The notes: generated by a model not told the origin, from the sequence alone. Shown: positions 34,437 through 43,142, counted from the first letter of the stretch. The stretch: DNA of 64,000 nt from Pseudomonas laurylsulfativorans (GCF_002906155.1 NZ_MUJK01000002.1:767904-831903); one strand, 5' to 3'. Numbers and translations are program-made.

Positions 34437-34542
34437 CCCGTTAATCGCCAGATAATCACTGGATGGTCTAGTGACCTGGCGCACCCCTTCAAGCCTGTAC
34501 GCGCATCGAACCTCCCTTCGCACTTGTTGCTCCTGAGTGCTC

Positions 34543-34583
34543 TGGCCCGATTGAACGCTTTAGCGAGATCGGGCTTTTTTTTG
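34543..34583 (+). terminator. Terminator after azoR
   Basis: GCCCGA and TCGGGC pair around an 18-base loop followed by eight T's. It is about 110 bases past the azoR stop. Confidence 0.7.
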
Positions 34584-34610
34584 CTCAGGATTTAATGCCC
34601 CCACAACCCC

Positions 34611-34703
34611 CTGTAAGAGCTAGCTTGCTAGCGATGGCGGTGGATCAGTCGGCATCATTGTTGCCTGACATTCAGCTATCGCTAGCAAGCTAGCTCCTAC
34701 AGG
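34611..34703. repeat. REPIN (TGTAAGAGCTAGCTTGCTAGCGAT class)
   Basis: Inverted arms TGTAAGAGCTAGCTTGCTAG and CTAGCAAGCTAGCTCCTACA. The CTAGC stem is a distinct variant among the repeats of the window. Confidence 0.88.
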
Positions 34704-34788
34704 AGGTTGGGTGTTTTCCGATAGCTTTCAGGGATCGCGATTCAAGGCAAAACCCGCTATCGTCGCCGCCATTCGAAATGAGGCGAGC

Positions 34789-35655
34789 ATGGGCTATCTA
34801 CTTTTTGTCACGCTGATCCAGGCGTTTTCCTTCAGTTTGATCGGCGAATACCTGGCCGGTCATGTCGACAGTTACTTCGCAGTGCTGGTACGCGTGCTGC
34901 TGGCAGGGCTGGTGTTCATTCCACTGACTCGCTGGCGCTCGGTGGAGCCGGCGTTCATGCGCGGCATGCTGCTGATCGGCGCATTGCAGTTCGGTGTGAC
35001 CTACGTCTGCCTGTACCTGAGCTTTCGCGTACTGACGGTGCCGGAAGTGCTGCTGTTCACCATCCTCACGCCGCTGCACGTGACCCTGATTGAAGATGCA
35101 CTGAATCGTCGCTTCAATCCCTGGGCCCTGGTGGCGGCGCTGGTGGCCGTGGCGGGAGCGGCGGTGATTCGCTTTGACCGGATCAACCCGGACTTCTTCA
35201 TGGGCTTCCTGTTGCTGCAACTGGCCAATTTCACCTACGCCGCCGGGCAGGTGCTCTACAAACACCTGGTCGCCCGCCACCCGAGCGACCTGCCGCATTA
35301 CCGGCGTTTCGGCTACTTCTACCTCGGCGCACTGGCGGTGGCGTTGCCAGCGTTTCTGTTGTTCGGCAAACAGAACTTCCTTCCGGAAGCGCCGCTGCAA
35401 TGGGGCGTGCTGCTGTTCCTCGGCCTGGTCTCCACGGCTTTGGGGCTTTACTGGTGGAACAAAGGTGCGTGCCTGGTCAACGGCGGGACATTGGCGGTGA
35501 TGAACAACCTGCATGTGCCGGTGGGGTTGCTGATCAATCTGCTGATCTGGAATCAGCATGAAGAGCTGGGGCGATTGTTGCTCGGCGGTTCGGTGATTTT
35601 GCTGGCGGTGTGGATCAGTCGGTTGGGTGTGCGCCAATCGGTGGTGGCACGCTGA
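34789..35655 (+). CDS. EamA/DMT-family transporter (carboxylate/amino acid/amine type)
   Basis: A 288-residue inner-membrane protein with about ten helices. It starts MGYLLFVTLIQAFSFSLIGE and has EYLAGHVDSYFAVLVRVLLA, NPDFFMGFLLLQLANFTYAA and, late, LVSTALGLYWWNKGACLVNG, which is characteristic of the RhaT/YtfF-like subgroup. The ATG at 34789 follows GAGGCG by 5-6 bases; the longer frame from 34711 starts inside the REPIN flank and is not credible. Substrate unknown. A minimal REP palindrome separates it from the convergent mechanosensitive-channel gene. Confidence 0.85.
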   Translation: MGYLLFVTLIQAFSFSLIGEYLAGHVDSYFAVLVRVLLAGLVFIPLTRWRSVEPAFMRGMLLIGALQFGVTYVCLYLSFRVLTVPEVLLFTILTPLHVTLIEDALNRRFNPWALVAALVAVAGAAVIRFDRINPDFFMGFLLLQLANFTYAAGQVLYKHLVARHPSDLPHYRRFGYFYLGALAVALPAFLLFGKQNFLPEAPLQWGVLLFLGLVSTALGLYWWNKGACLVNGGTLAVMNNLHVPVGLLINLLIWNQHEELGRLLLGGSVILLAVWISRLGVRQSVVAR

Positions 35656-35659
35656 CCCC

Positions 35660-35683
35660 TGTGGGAGCGGGCTTGCTCCCACA
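35660..35683. repeat. Minimal REP palindrome
   Basis: TGTGGGAGC and GCTCCCACA flank GGGCTT between convergent genes. It is the same outer palindrome that is split by a REPIN at 33567-33710. Confidence 0.75.
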
Positions 35684-35698
35684 TTTGTTCTTGGGGTG

Positions 35699-36997
35699 TC
35701 ACATGATGTGTTTTTCGGGCTCGGGAATGTAACTTGCACCGAGCACCGCAGGCAGTAACCCCGCACGCAAATCCGTACCGCTCGGCTGCTGATACAGGTT
35801 CAAGCCAAACTCCGGCAGCACCGCCAGCAGGTAGTCGAAAATATCCCCCTGGATCCGCTCGTAATCGGCCCACGCCGTGGTGCGGGTAAAACAGTAGATC
35901 TCCAGCGGAATACCCTGGGCCGTGGTCTGCATCTGTCGAACCATGCAGGTCATGTTCGGCTGGATCCCCGGGTGACTCTTCAGGTAGGCCAGCGCATAGG
36001 CACGCAAAGTGCCGATGTTGGTCATGCGGCGGCGGTTTGCCGACATGGCCGCGACGTTGCCCTGGGCTTCGTTCCAGGCCTTGAGTTCGGCCTGTTTGCG
36101 GGTCATGTAGTCGGTGAGTAAGTGCACCTGGGACAGCTTCTGTTCTTCATCGTCACGCAGAAAGCGTACGCCGCTGGCGTCGATGAACAGGCTGCGTTTG
36201 ATCCGGCGACCACCGGAAGCCTGCATGCCGCGCCAGTTCTTGAACGACTCGGACATCAGGCGCCAGGTCGGGATCGAGACGATGGTCTTGTCGAAATTCT
36301 GCACCTTGACCGTGTGCAAGGTGATGTCCACCACATCGCCATCGGCGCCCACCTGGGGCATCTCGATCCAGTCGCCGACCCGCAGCATGTCATTGCTGGT
36401 CAACTGCACGCTGGCGACAAACGACAGCAGCGTGTCCTTGTAGACCAACAGGATCACCGCCGACATGGCACCCAGCCCCGACAGCAGCAACAGCGGCGAG
36501 CGGTCGATCAGGGTGGCGACGATGATGATTGCGCCAAACACGTACAACACCATTTTCGCCAGTTGCACATAGCCTTTGATTGAGCGGGTGCGGGCGTGCT
36601 CTGTGCGGGCGTAGATGTCCAGGAGGGCGTTGAGCAAGGCGCTGACCGCCAGCAGCAGAAACAGGAAGGTGAAAGACAGCGCGACGTTGCCGAGAAAATT
36701 CAGGCTGGTTTTGCTCAGGTCCGGCACCAGATTGAGACCGAACTGGATCACTAGCGACGGCGTGATCTGTGCCAGGCGATGGAACACTTTGTTCTGCAGG
36801 AAATCATTGATCCAATGCAAGGCCGGCTGGCGACCTAGCATTTTGGTCGCGTGCAATATGAGGTAACGCGCCACCCGTCCGAGGAACAGCGCAATCGCCA
36901 ACAGCAACAACAGCGACAGGCTGGAGTGCACGAGCGGGTGCTGATCGAGGGCACCCCAAAGGTCCAGGACGTTGGTCCAGAGCTGTTTGATATCCAT
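35699..36997 (-). CDS. MscS-family mechanosensitive channel (YbdG-like)
   Basis: A 432-residue channel with about five N-terminal helices, longer than MscS (286). The MscS core is seen in SGLGAMSAVILLVYKDTLLS (pore helix region), FVASVQLTSNDMLRVGDWIE and VVDITLHTVKVQNFDKTIVS, followed by a beta-domain and a large C-terminal cytoplasmic part with YLKSHPGIQPNMTCMVRQ. This layout is that of E. coli YbdG, which gives a miniature conductance and protects against mild hypo-osmotic shock. ATG 36997 is preferred to TTG 37003; no strong RBS is visible. It is divergent from the DEAD-box helicase. Confidence 0.88.
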   Translation of the reverse strand: MDIKQLWTNVLDLWGALDQHPLVHSSLSLLLLLAIALFLGRVARYLILHATKMLGRQPALHWINDFLQNKVFHRLAQITPSLVIQFGLNLVPDLSKTSLNFLGNVALSFTFLFLLLAVSALLNALLDIYARTEHARTRSIKGYVQLAKMVLYVFGAIIIVATLIDRSPLLLLSGLGAMSAVILLVYKDTLLSFVASVQLTSNDMLRVGDWIEMPQVGADGDVVDITLHTVKVQNFDKTIVSIPTWRLMSESFKNWRGMQASGGRRIKRSLFIDASGVRFLRDDEEQKLSQVHLLTDYMTRKQAELKAWNEAQGNVAAMSANRRRMTNIGTLRAYALAYLKSHPGIQPNMTCMVRQMQTTAQGIPLEIYCFTRTTAWADYERIQGDIFDYLLAVLPEFGLNLYQQPSGTDLRAGLLPAVLGASYIPEPEKHIM

Positions 36998-37189
36998 GGT
37001 CAAAAACGATTCTTCTGTAGGGCGCGAGAGGGGATTAGAGCATTTAAGACGCTTTGTATTACGTTTGGAGAAAATTCACGCAACAAAAAACCAACTGTTT
37101 ACCGCCATTTGTATAAAGAAACTCGGCCTGAGCGCTCGAAACCGTTACCCTATGCAGCTGTTTTTTTGCATTTCTTCGAGGTAGCACCC

Positions 37190-38530
37190 GTGTTTTCCCA
37201 ATTCGCCCTGCACGAACGCCTGCTCAAAGCCGTGGCCGAGCTGAAATTTGTCGAGCCAACGCCTGTGCAAGCCGCGGCCATCCCGCTGGCGCTCCAGGGG
37301 CGTGACCTGCGGGTGACGGCGCAAACCGGTAGCGGCAAAACCGCTGCATTCGTTTTGCCCATCCTTAACCGTCTGATCGGCCCGGCGAAAATCCGCGTCA
37401 GTATCAAGACCCTGATCCTGCTGCCGACCCGCGAACTGGCCCAGCAGACCATCAAGGAAGTCGAGCGCTTCGCGCAGTTCACGTTCATCAAGTCCGGCCT
37501 GATCACTGGCGGTGAAGACTTCAAGGTCCAGGCTGCCATGCTGCGCAAGGTGCCGGACATCCTGATCGGGACGCCGGGCCGGATGATCGAGCAGTTGAAC
37601 GCCGGCAACCTCGACCTCAAGGAAGTCGAAGTCCTGGTGCTCGACGAAGCCGACCGCATGCTCGACATGGGCTTTGCCGAAGACGTGCAGCGTCTGGTGG
37701 ACGAGTGCACCAACCGTCAGCAGACCATGCTGTTCTCCGCCACCACCGGCGGTTCCGGTCTGCGCGAAATGATCGCCAAAGTCCTGAACAACCCTGAGCA
37801 CTTGCAGCTCAACGCGGTCAGCCAGCTGAACGACACTACCCGTCAGCAAATCATCACCGCTGACCACAACCAGCACAAAGAGCAGATCGTCAACTGGTTG
37901 CTGGCCAACGAGACCTACCAGAAGGCCATCGTCTTCACCAATACCCGGGCCATGGCCGACCGTATCTACGGCCGCCTGGTGGCGCAGGAATACAAGGCGT
38001 TCGTGCTGCACGGCGAGAAAGACCAGAAGGATCGCAAACTGGCGATCGACCGTCTGAAACAGGGCGGCGTGAAAATCCTCGTGGCCACTGACGTCGCCGC
38101 TCGCGGCCTGGATGTCGACGGCCTGGACCTGGTGATCAACTTCGACATGCCGCGCAGCGGCGACGAATACGTGCACCGCATCGGTCGCACCGGCCGCGCC
38201 GGCAACGATGGCCTGGCCATCTCGCTGATCTGCCACGGCGACTGGAACCTGATGTCGAGCATCGAGCGCTACCTCAAGCAGAGCTTCGAGCGCCGTACCA
38301 TCAAGGAAGTCAAAGGTACGTACAGCGGACCGAAAAAGGTCAAGGCCTCGGGTAAAGCCGTCGGTGTGAAAAAGAAGAAGACCGACGCCAAGGGCGACAA
38401 GAAGAAAACTGCCGCCAAGACCCCGACCAAGCGCAAGAGCGCCAACCGGCCCAAGAGCGACTCGCTGGTGAGCAAGGATGGCATGGCTCCGCTCAAGCGC
38501 CGCAAGCCGGAAGCGCCAGCGGCTGAGTAA
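37190..38530 (+). CDS. DEAD-box ATP-dependent RNA helicase
   Basis: A 446-residue RNA helicase. Motifs in order: Q motif PTPVQ (23-27), Walker A AQTGSGKT (44-51), PTREL (79-83), TPGR (128-131), DEAD (152-155), SAT (183-185), and HRIGRTGR in the C-terminal RecA domain. A Lys-rich tail (GVKKKKTDAKGDKKKTAAK) of about 70 residues follows and should bind RNA. The start is GTG 37190 with GAGG 8 bases upstream; the long frame reaching back to 36851 is read-through over the MscS promoter region. It is not RhlB or RhlE by sequence pattern; the specific substrate is unknown. It ends at a strong terminator. Confidence 0.93.
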   Translation: MFSQFALHERLLKAVAELKFVEPTPVQAAAIPLALQGRDLRVTAQTGSGKTAAFVLPILNRLIGPAKIRVSIKTLILLPTRELAQQTIKEVERFAQFTFIKSGLITGGEDFKVQAAMLRKVPDILIGTPGRMIEQLNAGNLDLKEVEVLVLDEADRMLDMGFAEDVQRLVDECTNRQQTMLFSATTGGSGLREMIAKVLNNPEHLQLNAVSQLNDTTRQQIITADHNQHKEQIVNWLLANETYQKAIVFTNTRAMADRIYGRLVAQEYKAFVLHGEKDQKDRKLAIDRLKQGGVKILVATDVAARGLDVDGLDLVINFDMPRSGDEYVHRIGRTGRAGNDGLAISLICHGDWNLMSSIERYLKQSFERRTIKEVKGTYSGPKKVKASGKAVGVKKKKTDAKGDKKKTAAKTPTKRKSANRPKSDSLVSKDGMAPLKRRKPEAPAAE

Positions 38531-38550
38531 GTCGTTGTAGAAGGCCCACG

Positions 38551-38578
38551 AAAAACCCGGACAGTGTCCGGGTTTTTT
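38551..38578. terminator. Bidirectional terminator after the helicase gene
   Basis: AAAAACCCGGACA and TGTCCGGGTTTTTT pair with a tiny loop. It lies between convergent genes and has A and T runs on both sides. Confidence 0.88.
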
Positions 38579-38593
38579 ATGCCCGGCGTTTTA

Positions 38594-38869
38594 TCAGCTT
38601 TCTGTTTTTTTCTCGGCCGACTCCAGTTCCTTCAAGCGCTGATCGATCAACTGGCACTTGTCCGGCAGGTCTTTGGCGGCAGTGCCCAGATCCATCTTCT
38701 GCAACTCGTCGTTGATCTCCTTGGCCTTGGTCGGGTTCTGGTCGGTGAGTCTGGCCACTTGCCCGGCCAGTTGTTCGCGTTTGGCGGTGGCTTCCTCGGG
38801 GGTGCAGGCCCAGGCGGGCAGGGCGCAAGCGAGGGCGATAACGAGGGGCAGCTTGCTCAGGATTTTCAT
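38594..38869 (-). CDS. Small periplasmic helical protein of 91 residues, unknown function
   Basis: A signal peptide is evident (MKILSKLPLVIALACALPAW then AC). The mature part is charged and helical, with TAKREQLAGQVARLTDQNPT and AKEINDELQKMDLGTAAKDL, and has two Cys (ACTPEE and DKCQLID) that may form a disulfide joining two helices. AGAGGA precedes the ATG by about 6 bases. The family is not recognised; it resembles other small conserved Pseudomonas proteins without known role. The terminator at 38551-38578 serves it too. Confidence 0.72.
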   Translation of the reverse strand: MKILSKLPLVIALACALPAWACTPEEATAKREQLAGQVARLTDQNPTKAKEINDELQKMDLGTAAKDLPDKCQLIDQRLKELESAEKKTES

Positions 38870-38970
38870 AAGCGTCCTCTGTTCCGGTAATGGCAGATAT
38901 CCGGTTGAGGGGACAACGGCAAGAAAAGTTCAGCCGAGGTGGCGGATGAGTCCGGTATAGGATGCCCAAC

Positions 38971-38998
38971 AAAAAGACCGGGCAATGTCCGGTTTTTT
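38971..38998. terminator. Terminator downstream of the methyltransferase
   Basis: AAAAAGACCGGGCA and TGTCCGGTTTTTT pair imperfectly. Read leftward the stem is followed by TCTTTTTG, so it would end the methyltransferase transcript. It closely resembles the terminator at 38551-38578. The gap 38870-39035 contains nothing else recognised. Confidence 0.75.
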
Positions 38999-39035
38999 GC
39001 ACTCGACAAAACGATGAAAGAGTCTCAAGCCTCGA

Positions 39036-39818
39036 TCACTTGACGGCAATGAATCCTCTTTCCATGGAAATATGCTTGTTTCCATATTTATGAAAAATCG
39101 GCATTACACGTGCAGAGGCGCTGCAGACTTTCTGTAGCAGATCGATGGGATGCTGGCCTATGGAGGCCATTTCCCACTCAGCGCCCTTCAAGAAAGGCAC
39201 ACCATAATGGAAGCTTTCAATTGTTGAGAAGCCGATCTCGTGTAATGTTTTTTCGATGAGTTCTTTGGAGTGAAATACGTGTTTTGACCAGTTTTCAGGG
39301 CACCAGCTTTTCCAAAGCTGCGCGCCAACAGCTTCCATGTTTGGCATCGAAAAAAGCAACTTGCCGTTATTTCTCAAGGCGCAAAATGATTTCTCAAGCA
39401 TAGGCCTTGGATCAATGAAATGTTCCAGGACACCCCAGTGAACGACGGTGTCGTACTGCTGATCAGGTATCCAGCTGCATATGTCGGCGTTGAGGAAGTG
39501 GCCTGAGCATTGATTGATATCAAAGAGCTCCTTGACTACTTTCAGGCCTTCATCCGAGAAGTCGAGCGCGGTGACGTCTGCCTCCATCCATTTTTTCATG
39601 GACAAGAGGCGTTTGTTTTCACCGCCACCTCCCAGTTCGAGAATATGAGAGCCCTTGAGCGAACCAAGCCTTTTATGAATCAACTTGGCGAAGAGGCCAT
39701 TTTTCCCGTAGTAGAAATCTGAACTACTCAACGTAGACAGTGAGGGCTGGGCAGGGGACCACACACCGTCCCAGTAGCTTTTGTCAGTCACTTTATTGTG
39801 GTCTTGTCGTCCTGACAC
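39036..39818 (-). CDS. Class I SAM-dependent methyltransferase, orphan, AT-rich
   Basis: A 260-residue methyltransferase with motif I ILELGGGGENKRLL, an acidic motif II near ADVTALDFSDEGLKVV, and WGVLEHFIDPRPMLEKSFC as motif IV/post-IV. The closest broad class is Methyltransf_11/12; the substrate is not predictable. GTG 39818 with GGAG 6 bases upstream is preferred to TTG 39830, which would overlap the RBS. Base composition is unlike the neighbours: four 60-base lines that I counted gave 40, 52, 43 and 53 percent GC, whereas flanking genes are near 60. Codons such as AAA, TTT and ATA are frequent. This suggests recent acquisition. No mobility genes are next to it. Confidence 0.82.
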   Translation of the reverse strand: MSGRQDHNKVTDKSYWDGVWSPAQPSLSTLSSSDFYYGKNGLFAKLIHKRLGSLKGSHILELGGGGENKRLLSMKKWMEADVTALDFSDEGLKVVKELFDINQCSGHFLNADICSWIPDQQYDTVVHWGVLEHFIDPRPMLEKSFCALRNNGKLLFSMPNMEAVGAQLWKSWCPENWSKHVFHSKELIEKTLHEIGFSTIESFHYGVPFLKGAEWEMASIGQHPIDLLQKVCSASARVMPIFHKYGNKHISMERGFIAVK

Positions 39819-39935
39819 GATGCTCTCCAATTGTTTTTTAGTGTTGTAGCCGTCAGACGGTCTTGAGCGTAGCTTAAAAAAAAGACAGTTCTGCGGTCAT
39901 TTCGTCGGCTGACTTTCCGTATGTGTTGGGTTTCG

Positions 39936-40010
39936 TCGCGAGCAGGCTCGTCCCACAGGGGACCATGGCGAGTACAAGTCCAATGTGGGAGCGAGCCTGC
40001 TCGCGAACGC
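39936..40010. repeat. Pair of outward-facing REP elements
   Basis: CGCGAGCAGGCTCGTCCCAC and GTGGGAGCGAGCCTGCTCGC lie about 25 bases apart, between the methyltransferase start and the DUF899 gene. Confidence 0.78.
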
Positions 40011-40030
40011 CGCGACTCGATGTCCGGTGA

Positions 40031-40765
40031 TTAACTGCCATGGCAGCAACTGGAGCTCGCTTCTTCTGCATACCGGTCGTGATGCCGCACCCACTCCATG
40101 ATTTCGTCTTCGTTGCGGCCCTTGGGCGTCAGGTCGAGGTAGTTGTAGGCGCCGACCAGCATGTCCAGGCCCCGGGCATAGGTGGAGTAGGTGTGGAATA
40201 TTTCGCCAGCTTCATTGCGATAAAACACGCTGAGACCAGGGAGTTCTTCCTCGGAGCCGTCGGTTTTTTCGTAGTTGTACGTAGCCTTTCCGGCTGCGAC
40301 GTCTTCGGCTCGGGCACAGACGCCAAAGTCGTAGTTGAAATCGCATCCTGCTGACGACACCCAGTCGAACTTCCAGCCCATGCGCCGTTTGAAGGCCTGG
40401 AATTCGGCGAACGGTGCGTGGGAAACCGCTACCACGGCCACGTCATGGTGGGTCAGGTGCTGGTTGGCGCCGTCGATGTGATCGCTGAGGTACGAGCAAC
40501 CGGGGCAGCCCTCGTCCCAGCCCTCGGCGAACATGAAGTGGTAGATGACCAACTGGCTGCGCCCCCCAAACAGGTCCGCCAGTTTCAGTTCGCCGTTGGG
40601 CCCCTGGAAGTGGTAGTCCTTGTCGACTTTCACCCACGGCAGGGCGCGGCGTTCGGCGCTGAGCTTGTCCCTTTCCTTGGTGAAGGCTTTCTCGCGGGCC
40701 AAGTGCTGTTTGCGGGCGGCGAGCCATTCTTCCCGCGATACGACGGGATGGTTCTGAATGTTCAT
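40031..40765 (-). CDS. DUF899 family protein (thioredoxin-like)
   Basis: A 244-residue protein of the DUF899 family, which has a thioredoxin-like fold. The redox candidate CxxC is in EGWDEGCPGCSYLSDHIDG; other conserved blocks are SREEWLAARKQHLAREKAFT, LPWVKVDKDYHFQGPNG and VFYRNEAGEIFHTYSTYARG. The C-terminus has a further CC (SSSCCHGS). The ATG at 40765 follows AGGAG by 9 bases; the longer frame from 40837 is not supported. Function is not established for the family; electron transfer or peroxidase-like activity is only a guess from the fold. Confidence 0.85.
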   Translation of the reverse strand: MNIQNHPVVSREEWLAARKQHLAREKAFTKERDKLSAERRALPWVKVDKDYHFQGPNGELKLADLFGGRSQLVIYHFMFAEGWDEGCPGCSYLSDHIDGANQHLTHHDVAVVAVSHAPFAEFQAFKRRMGWKFDWVSSAGCDFNYDFGVCARAEDVAAGKATYNYEKTDGSEEELPGLSVFYRNEAGEIFHTYSTYARGLDMLVGAYNYLDLTPKGRNEDEIMEWVRHHDRYAEEASSSCCHGS

Positions 40766-40958
40766 GTTGTTTTCTCCTGCGTGGGCGGGGAGGTGACTTA
40801 CACAGCCTAGTCGTTTGGCTTGCGTGAATTTCGACATGCCGCCGGTCGGTTGTCAGCAAAGGCCGGGCTGAACGGCTGTCGGGTGTGCCGGTCACAACCT
40901 GTAAGGCCCGTTCAATTGCACGGGCATCAATCGAACGGGCACCGGAGGTTGAATCAGG

Positions 40959-41351
40959 ATGACGACTTACAACTGGGATTTGATTGAGCGCTTGCTGCAT
41001 GAAGTGCAAAACAGTGCGGGCCACAGTTTCACGCCGCGGCCTTATGCCGAACAGCATGCCGCGCAGAAGGCCGCGGAAGGCGAGCCGATTGAAAACCTTG
41101 ATCACCTGAAAACGCTGGCTGGCGAGTACGAAAAGTTACTGCTGCAGCGTGGCTATATCGAGCCGAGACCGGAGGATGAAGGTGGCACGGGCGGCAATTA
41201 CATTTTGACGGCGCGGGGTTCGCGTTTGTTGAGCCTGATCGACAGCAGTATTCCTGGCAATGAGCACCCGCGGCAGGTGCTGGACGAGCAGGAGGATGCG
41301 CTGGATGAGATGACGTTCGATGAGGTCGCGTCGAAGGCGCAGATTGCCTGA
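40959..41351 (+). CDS. Small protein of 130 residues, possibly winged-helix (DUF2513-like)
   Basis: No signal peptide or membrane segment. The pattern YNWDLIERLLHEVQN ... EYEKLLLQRGYIEPRP ... NYILTARGSRLLSLI resembles small winged-helix domains such as DUF2513, which place a recognition helix before a beta-hairpin and LTxxG motif. The C-terminal ~30 residues are acidic. The RBS is CCGGAGG about 15 bases before the ATG, a little far. It is divergent from the DUF899 gene (193 bases) and not in an operon. The DUF2513 assignment is tentative. Confidence 0.65.
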   Translation: MTTYNWDLIERLLHEVQNSAGHSFTPRPYAEQHAAQKAAEGEPIENLDHLKTLAGEYEKLLLQRGYIEPRPEDEGGTGGNYILTARGSRLLSLIDSSIPGNEHPRQVLDEQEDALDEMTFDEVASKAQIA

Positions 41352-41365
41352 CACTCTGTAGTGCC

Positions 41366-41455
41366 CTGTGGGAGCGAGCCTGCTCGCGAAGAGGCCATTG
41401 AAATCAACATGAGTGTTGATAGTTAAACCGCCGTCGCGATCAGGCTCGCACACAT
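41366..41455. repeat. Degenerate REPIN (TGTGGGAGCGAGCCTGCTCGCGAA class)
   Basis: Left arm TGTGGGAGCGAGCCTGCTCG is intact; the right arm is altered to GTCGCGATCAGGCTCGCACA. It lies between convergent genes. Confidence 0.7.
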
Positions 41456-41472
41456 TGGTTTTGCGTTTGTCC

Positions 41473-42342
41473 TCAGCCTTGTTTCGCTGTTTTCAGGCAC
41501 TTCAGGTCACTGAAGTCCTTGCGCACTCCCTCTATTTTCTTCAGCAATCGTGCGCGCTGGTTCGGCGTGCTATCAGCCATCAGATCCACGAACAGTGAAC
41601 GCGCCTGGGCTTCGGTGTCGGCGAAGGCTTGACGGTAGGCGGGCGTCCACAAGCTTTCGCGATTGACCAGAAGTGTCTCGATCCGTTGTGGGAATTGTGG
41701 ACTCTGGCGTTGCGCAACGGCTGCGCTGAACTGCTTCTGCCAATGGGCACGGTTGGCAATCCACTGGGTGTTCTGATCGCCCAAGGCGCTGGACCATGTG
41801 GTTACCCGTTGTCGTTGGTTGGTGCTCAATGGTCCGAGCCAGTCGTTCAGGCGCTTTTCCATGCGTTCGCCACGTTCCTTGATCTGCTGGTCGAGCGAGG
41901 GCTTGAGGTATACCTCCTGGCGTTTGCGCTGGTCCTTGGCAAAGGCTTCATTCATCTCGGCGACTTGTTTGTCATCCAGCCCTTGCAGCAATTCGATGGC
42001 CGAAGGGGTGATTTCCCGCGCGGTCTCGGCGATCGCCTGTTCGGCTTCGTGGGTGCGGGACTGCAAGGCGGCGTCGCTGACCTGGTTAGTGGCAATCATG
42101 GTTTGCAGGCGGTCCAGCCAGTCGAGATAGCCGGGCAATTGAGTGGTGCAGTGCCAGCTCAGATGTTCCTTCAGGCGTTCGTCCAGCCAGCTTTTCTGCT
42201 CGCCGTTCATGTCCAGGTAGTCGCTGAGCGTCCACGGGATGATCACGTCGAGGTTGCGATAAGCCAGGCCCACGCGGCTGCACGCTCCGAGGGCGAGGGT
42301 AATGGTCAAGACAACGGCGATATGTTTGAACCAGCGGGACAT
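41473..42342 (-). CDS. DUF6279-family lipoprotein
   Basis: A 289-residue predicted lipoprotein: MSRWFKHIAVVLTITLALGA followed by Cys21 forms a lipobox (LGAC). The mature protein is strongly helical and charged with repeated Glu/Arg/Gln heptad-like stretches (KERGERMEKRLNDWLGPLS). The early CSRVGLAYRNLDVIIPWTLS matches the DUF6279 lipoprotein family found in Pseudomonas and relatives. No function is known. Position +2 is Ser, which favours outer-membrane sorting. It is in the same orientation as the downstream-located TorF-like gene, 77 bases apart. Confidence 0.8.
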   Translation of the reverse strand: MSRWFKHIAVVLTITLALGACSRVGLAYRNLDVIIPWTLSDYLDMNGEQKSWLDERLKEHLSWHCTTQLPGYLDWLDRLQTMIATNQVSDAALQSRTHEAEQAIAETAREITPSAIELLQGLDDKQVAEMNEAFAKDQRKRQEVYLKPSLDQQIKERGERMEKRLNDWLGPLSTNQRQRVTTWSSALGDQNTQWIANRAHWQKQFSAAVAQRQSPQFPQRIETLLVNRESLWTPAYRQAFADTEAQARSLFVDLMADSTPNQRARLLKKIEGVRKDFSDLKCLKTAKQG

Positions 42343-42419
42343 GGGCGAATCCTTGCGAAAGCCAGTCTTCGGGGGCTGATTCTCATCTGAACCCAGGATG
42401 AGCCCGGCAGTTCAGCCGA

Positions 42420-43142
42420 TCAATAGAACGCGTGTTCGGCCTTGAGCGTCACCAGTCCGTCGCACTGGCTGTTGTGCCCGGCATAGGCCGAGCAACCGCT
42501 GCCGCTCAGGCTGGAGTCACTGTAGATCAGGTCGAGGTCGATGCCCATGAAGGGGCGGGACAATTTCAGCGACCAATCGGTAAAACTGCCTACATACCCG
42601 CCATCCACCGCCACCGGTGTGTTGAATTGATGGCTGGTGTATTTCAGGCTGATGCCGACACCGAACGGTTGATTGCCGCTCAAATCGGCGAACAGGGTGT
42701 TGTTCTGTTTGTCCGGGTCATTGCTGAAGGCGATGCCGAAACGGCTGCCGAGCAAGGTCAGGCCGCCGAACAGTTCTTGGCTGTCGGGGGTCGTGACTTC
42801 GGGGTAGCTGTAGCGGATCAGGCCCACTTCGTAGCCGAGGGTCTGGTCGAAAGGCTGTTTAAAGCCCATGTAGGAGTCGATCTCGAGGTCTTTCCCCGGG
42901 CTGATGCCCATGCTGGGCGACCATTGGCCCACATAGAAACCACTGTCGTGGCTCAGGTCCAGTCCACCGTGGAACGAGCCGACGACGGAGGGTTTGACCA
43001 GACCTTGGGCCATGCTGCGGGTGGGGGTGGTACCGAGCTTGAGGTCGAAAGCCCCCATCTCGCGCTGGAAGATTTGTGCATGCGCTACAGAGCAGGCCAA
43101 CAGGCTGCCGAGCAATGCCGATAAACAGGAAAGTTTGAACAT
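42420..43142 (-). CDS. TorF-family putative porin / outer-membrane protein
   Basis: A 240-residue protein with signal peptide MFKLSCLSALLGSLLACSVA HAQ (cleavage near 23). The mature part is a predicted beta-barrel with the repeated pattern of TorF/TIGR02001 proteins: SFHGGLDLSHDSGFYVGQWS, DSYMGFKQPFDQTLGYEVGL, LKYTSHQFNTPVAVDGGYVG, and it ends in an aromatic FY for BAM recognition. It has two Cys near the C-terminus (GSGCSAYAGHNSQCDG). GGAG is 6 bases before the ATG. The relatives' transport role is not established. Confidence 0.75.
   Translation of the reverse strand: MFKLSCLSALLGSLLACSVAHAQIFQREMGAFDLKLGTTPTRSMAQGLVKPSVVGSFHGGLDLSHDSGFYVGQWSPSMGISPGKDLEIDSYMGFKQPFDQTLGYEVGLIRYSYPEVTTPDSQELFGGLTLLGSRFGIAFSNDPDKQNNTLFADLSGNQPFGVGISLKYTSHQFNTPVAVDGGYVGSFTDWSLKLSRPFMGIDLDLIYSDSSLSGSGCSAYAGHNSQCDGLVTLKAEHAFY

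Noticed and set aside
36851..37189. N-terminal extension of the DEAD-box helicase
   Set aside because: The helicase family starts at the GTG at 37190 with a good RBS; the extension overlaps the divergent channel gene and has no helicase-like sequence.
39831..40030. Insertion-sequence end next to the AT-rich methyltransferase
   Set aside because: The inverted repeats there are REP elements of the same kind as elsewhere; no transposase or target duplication was found.
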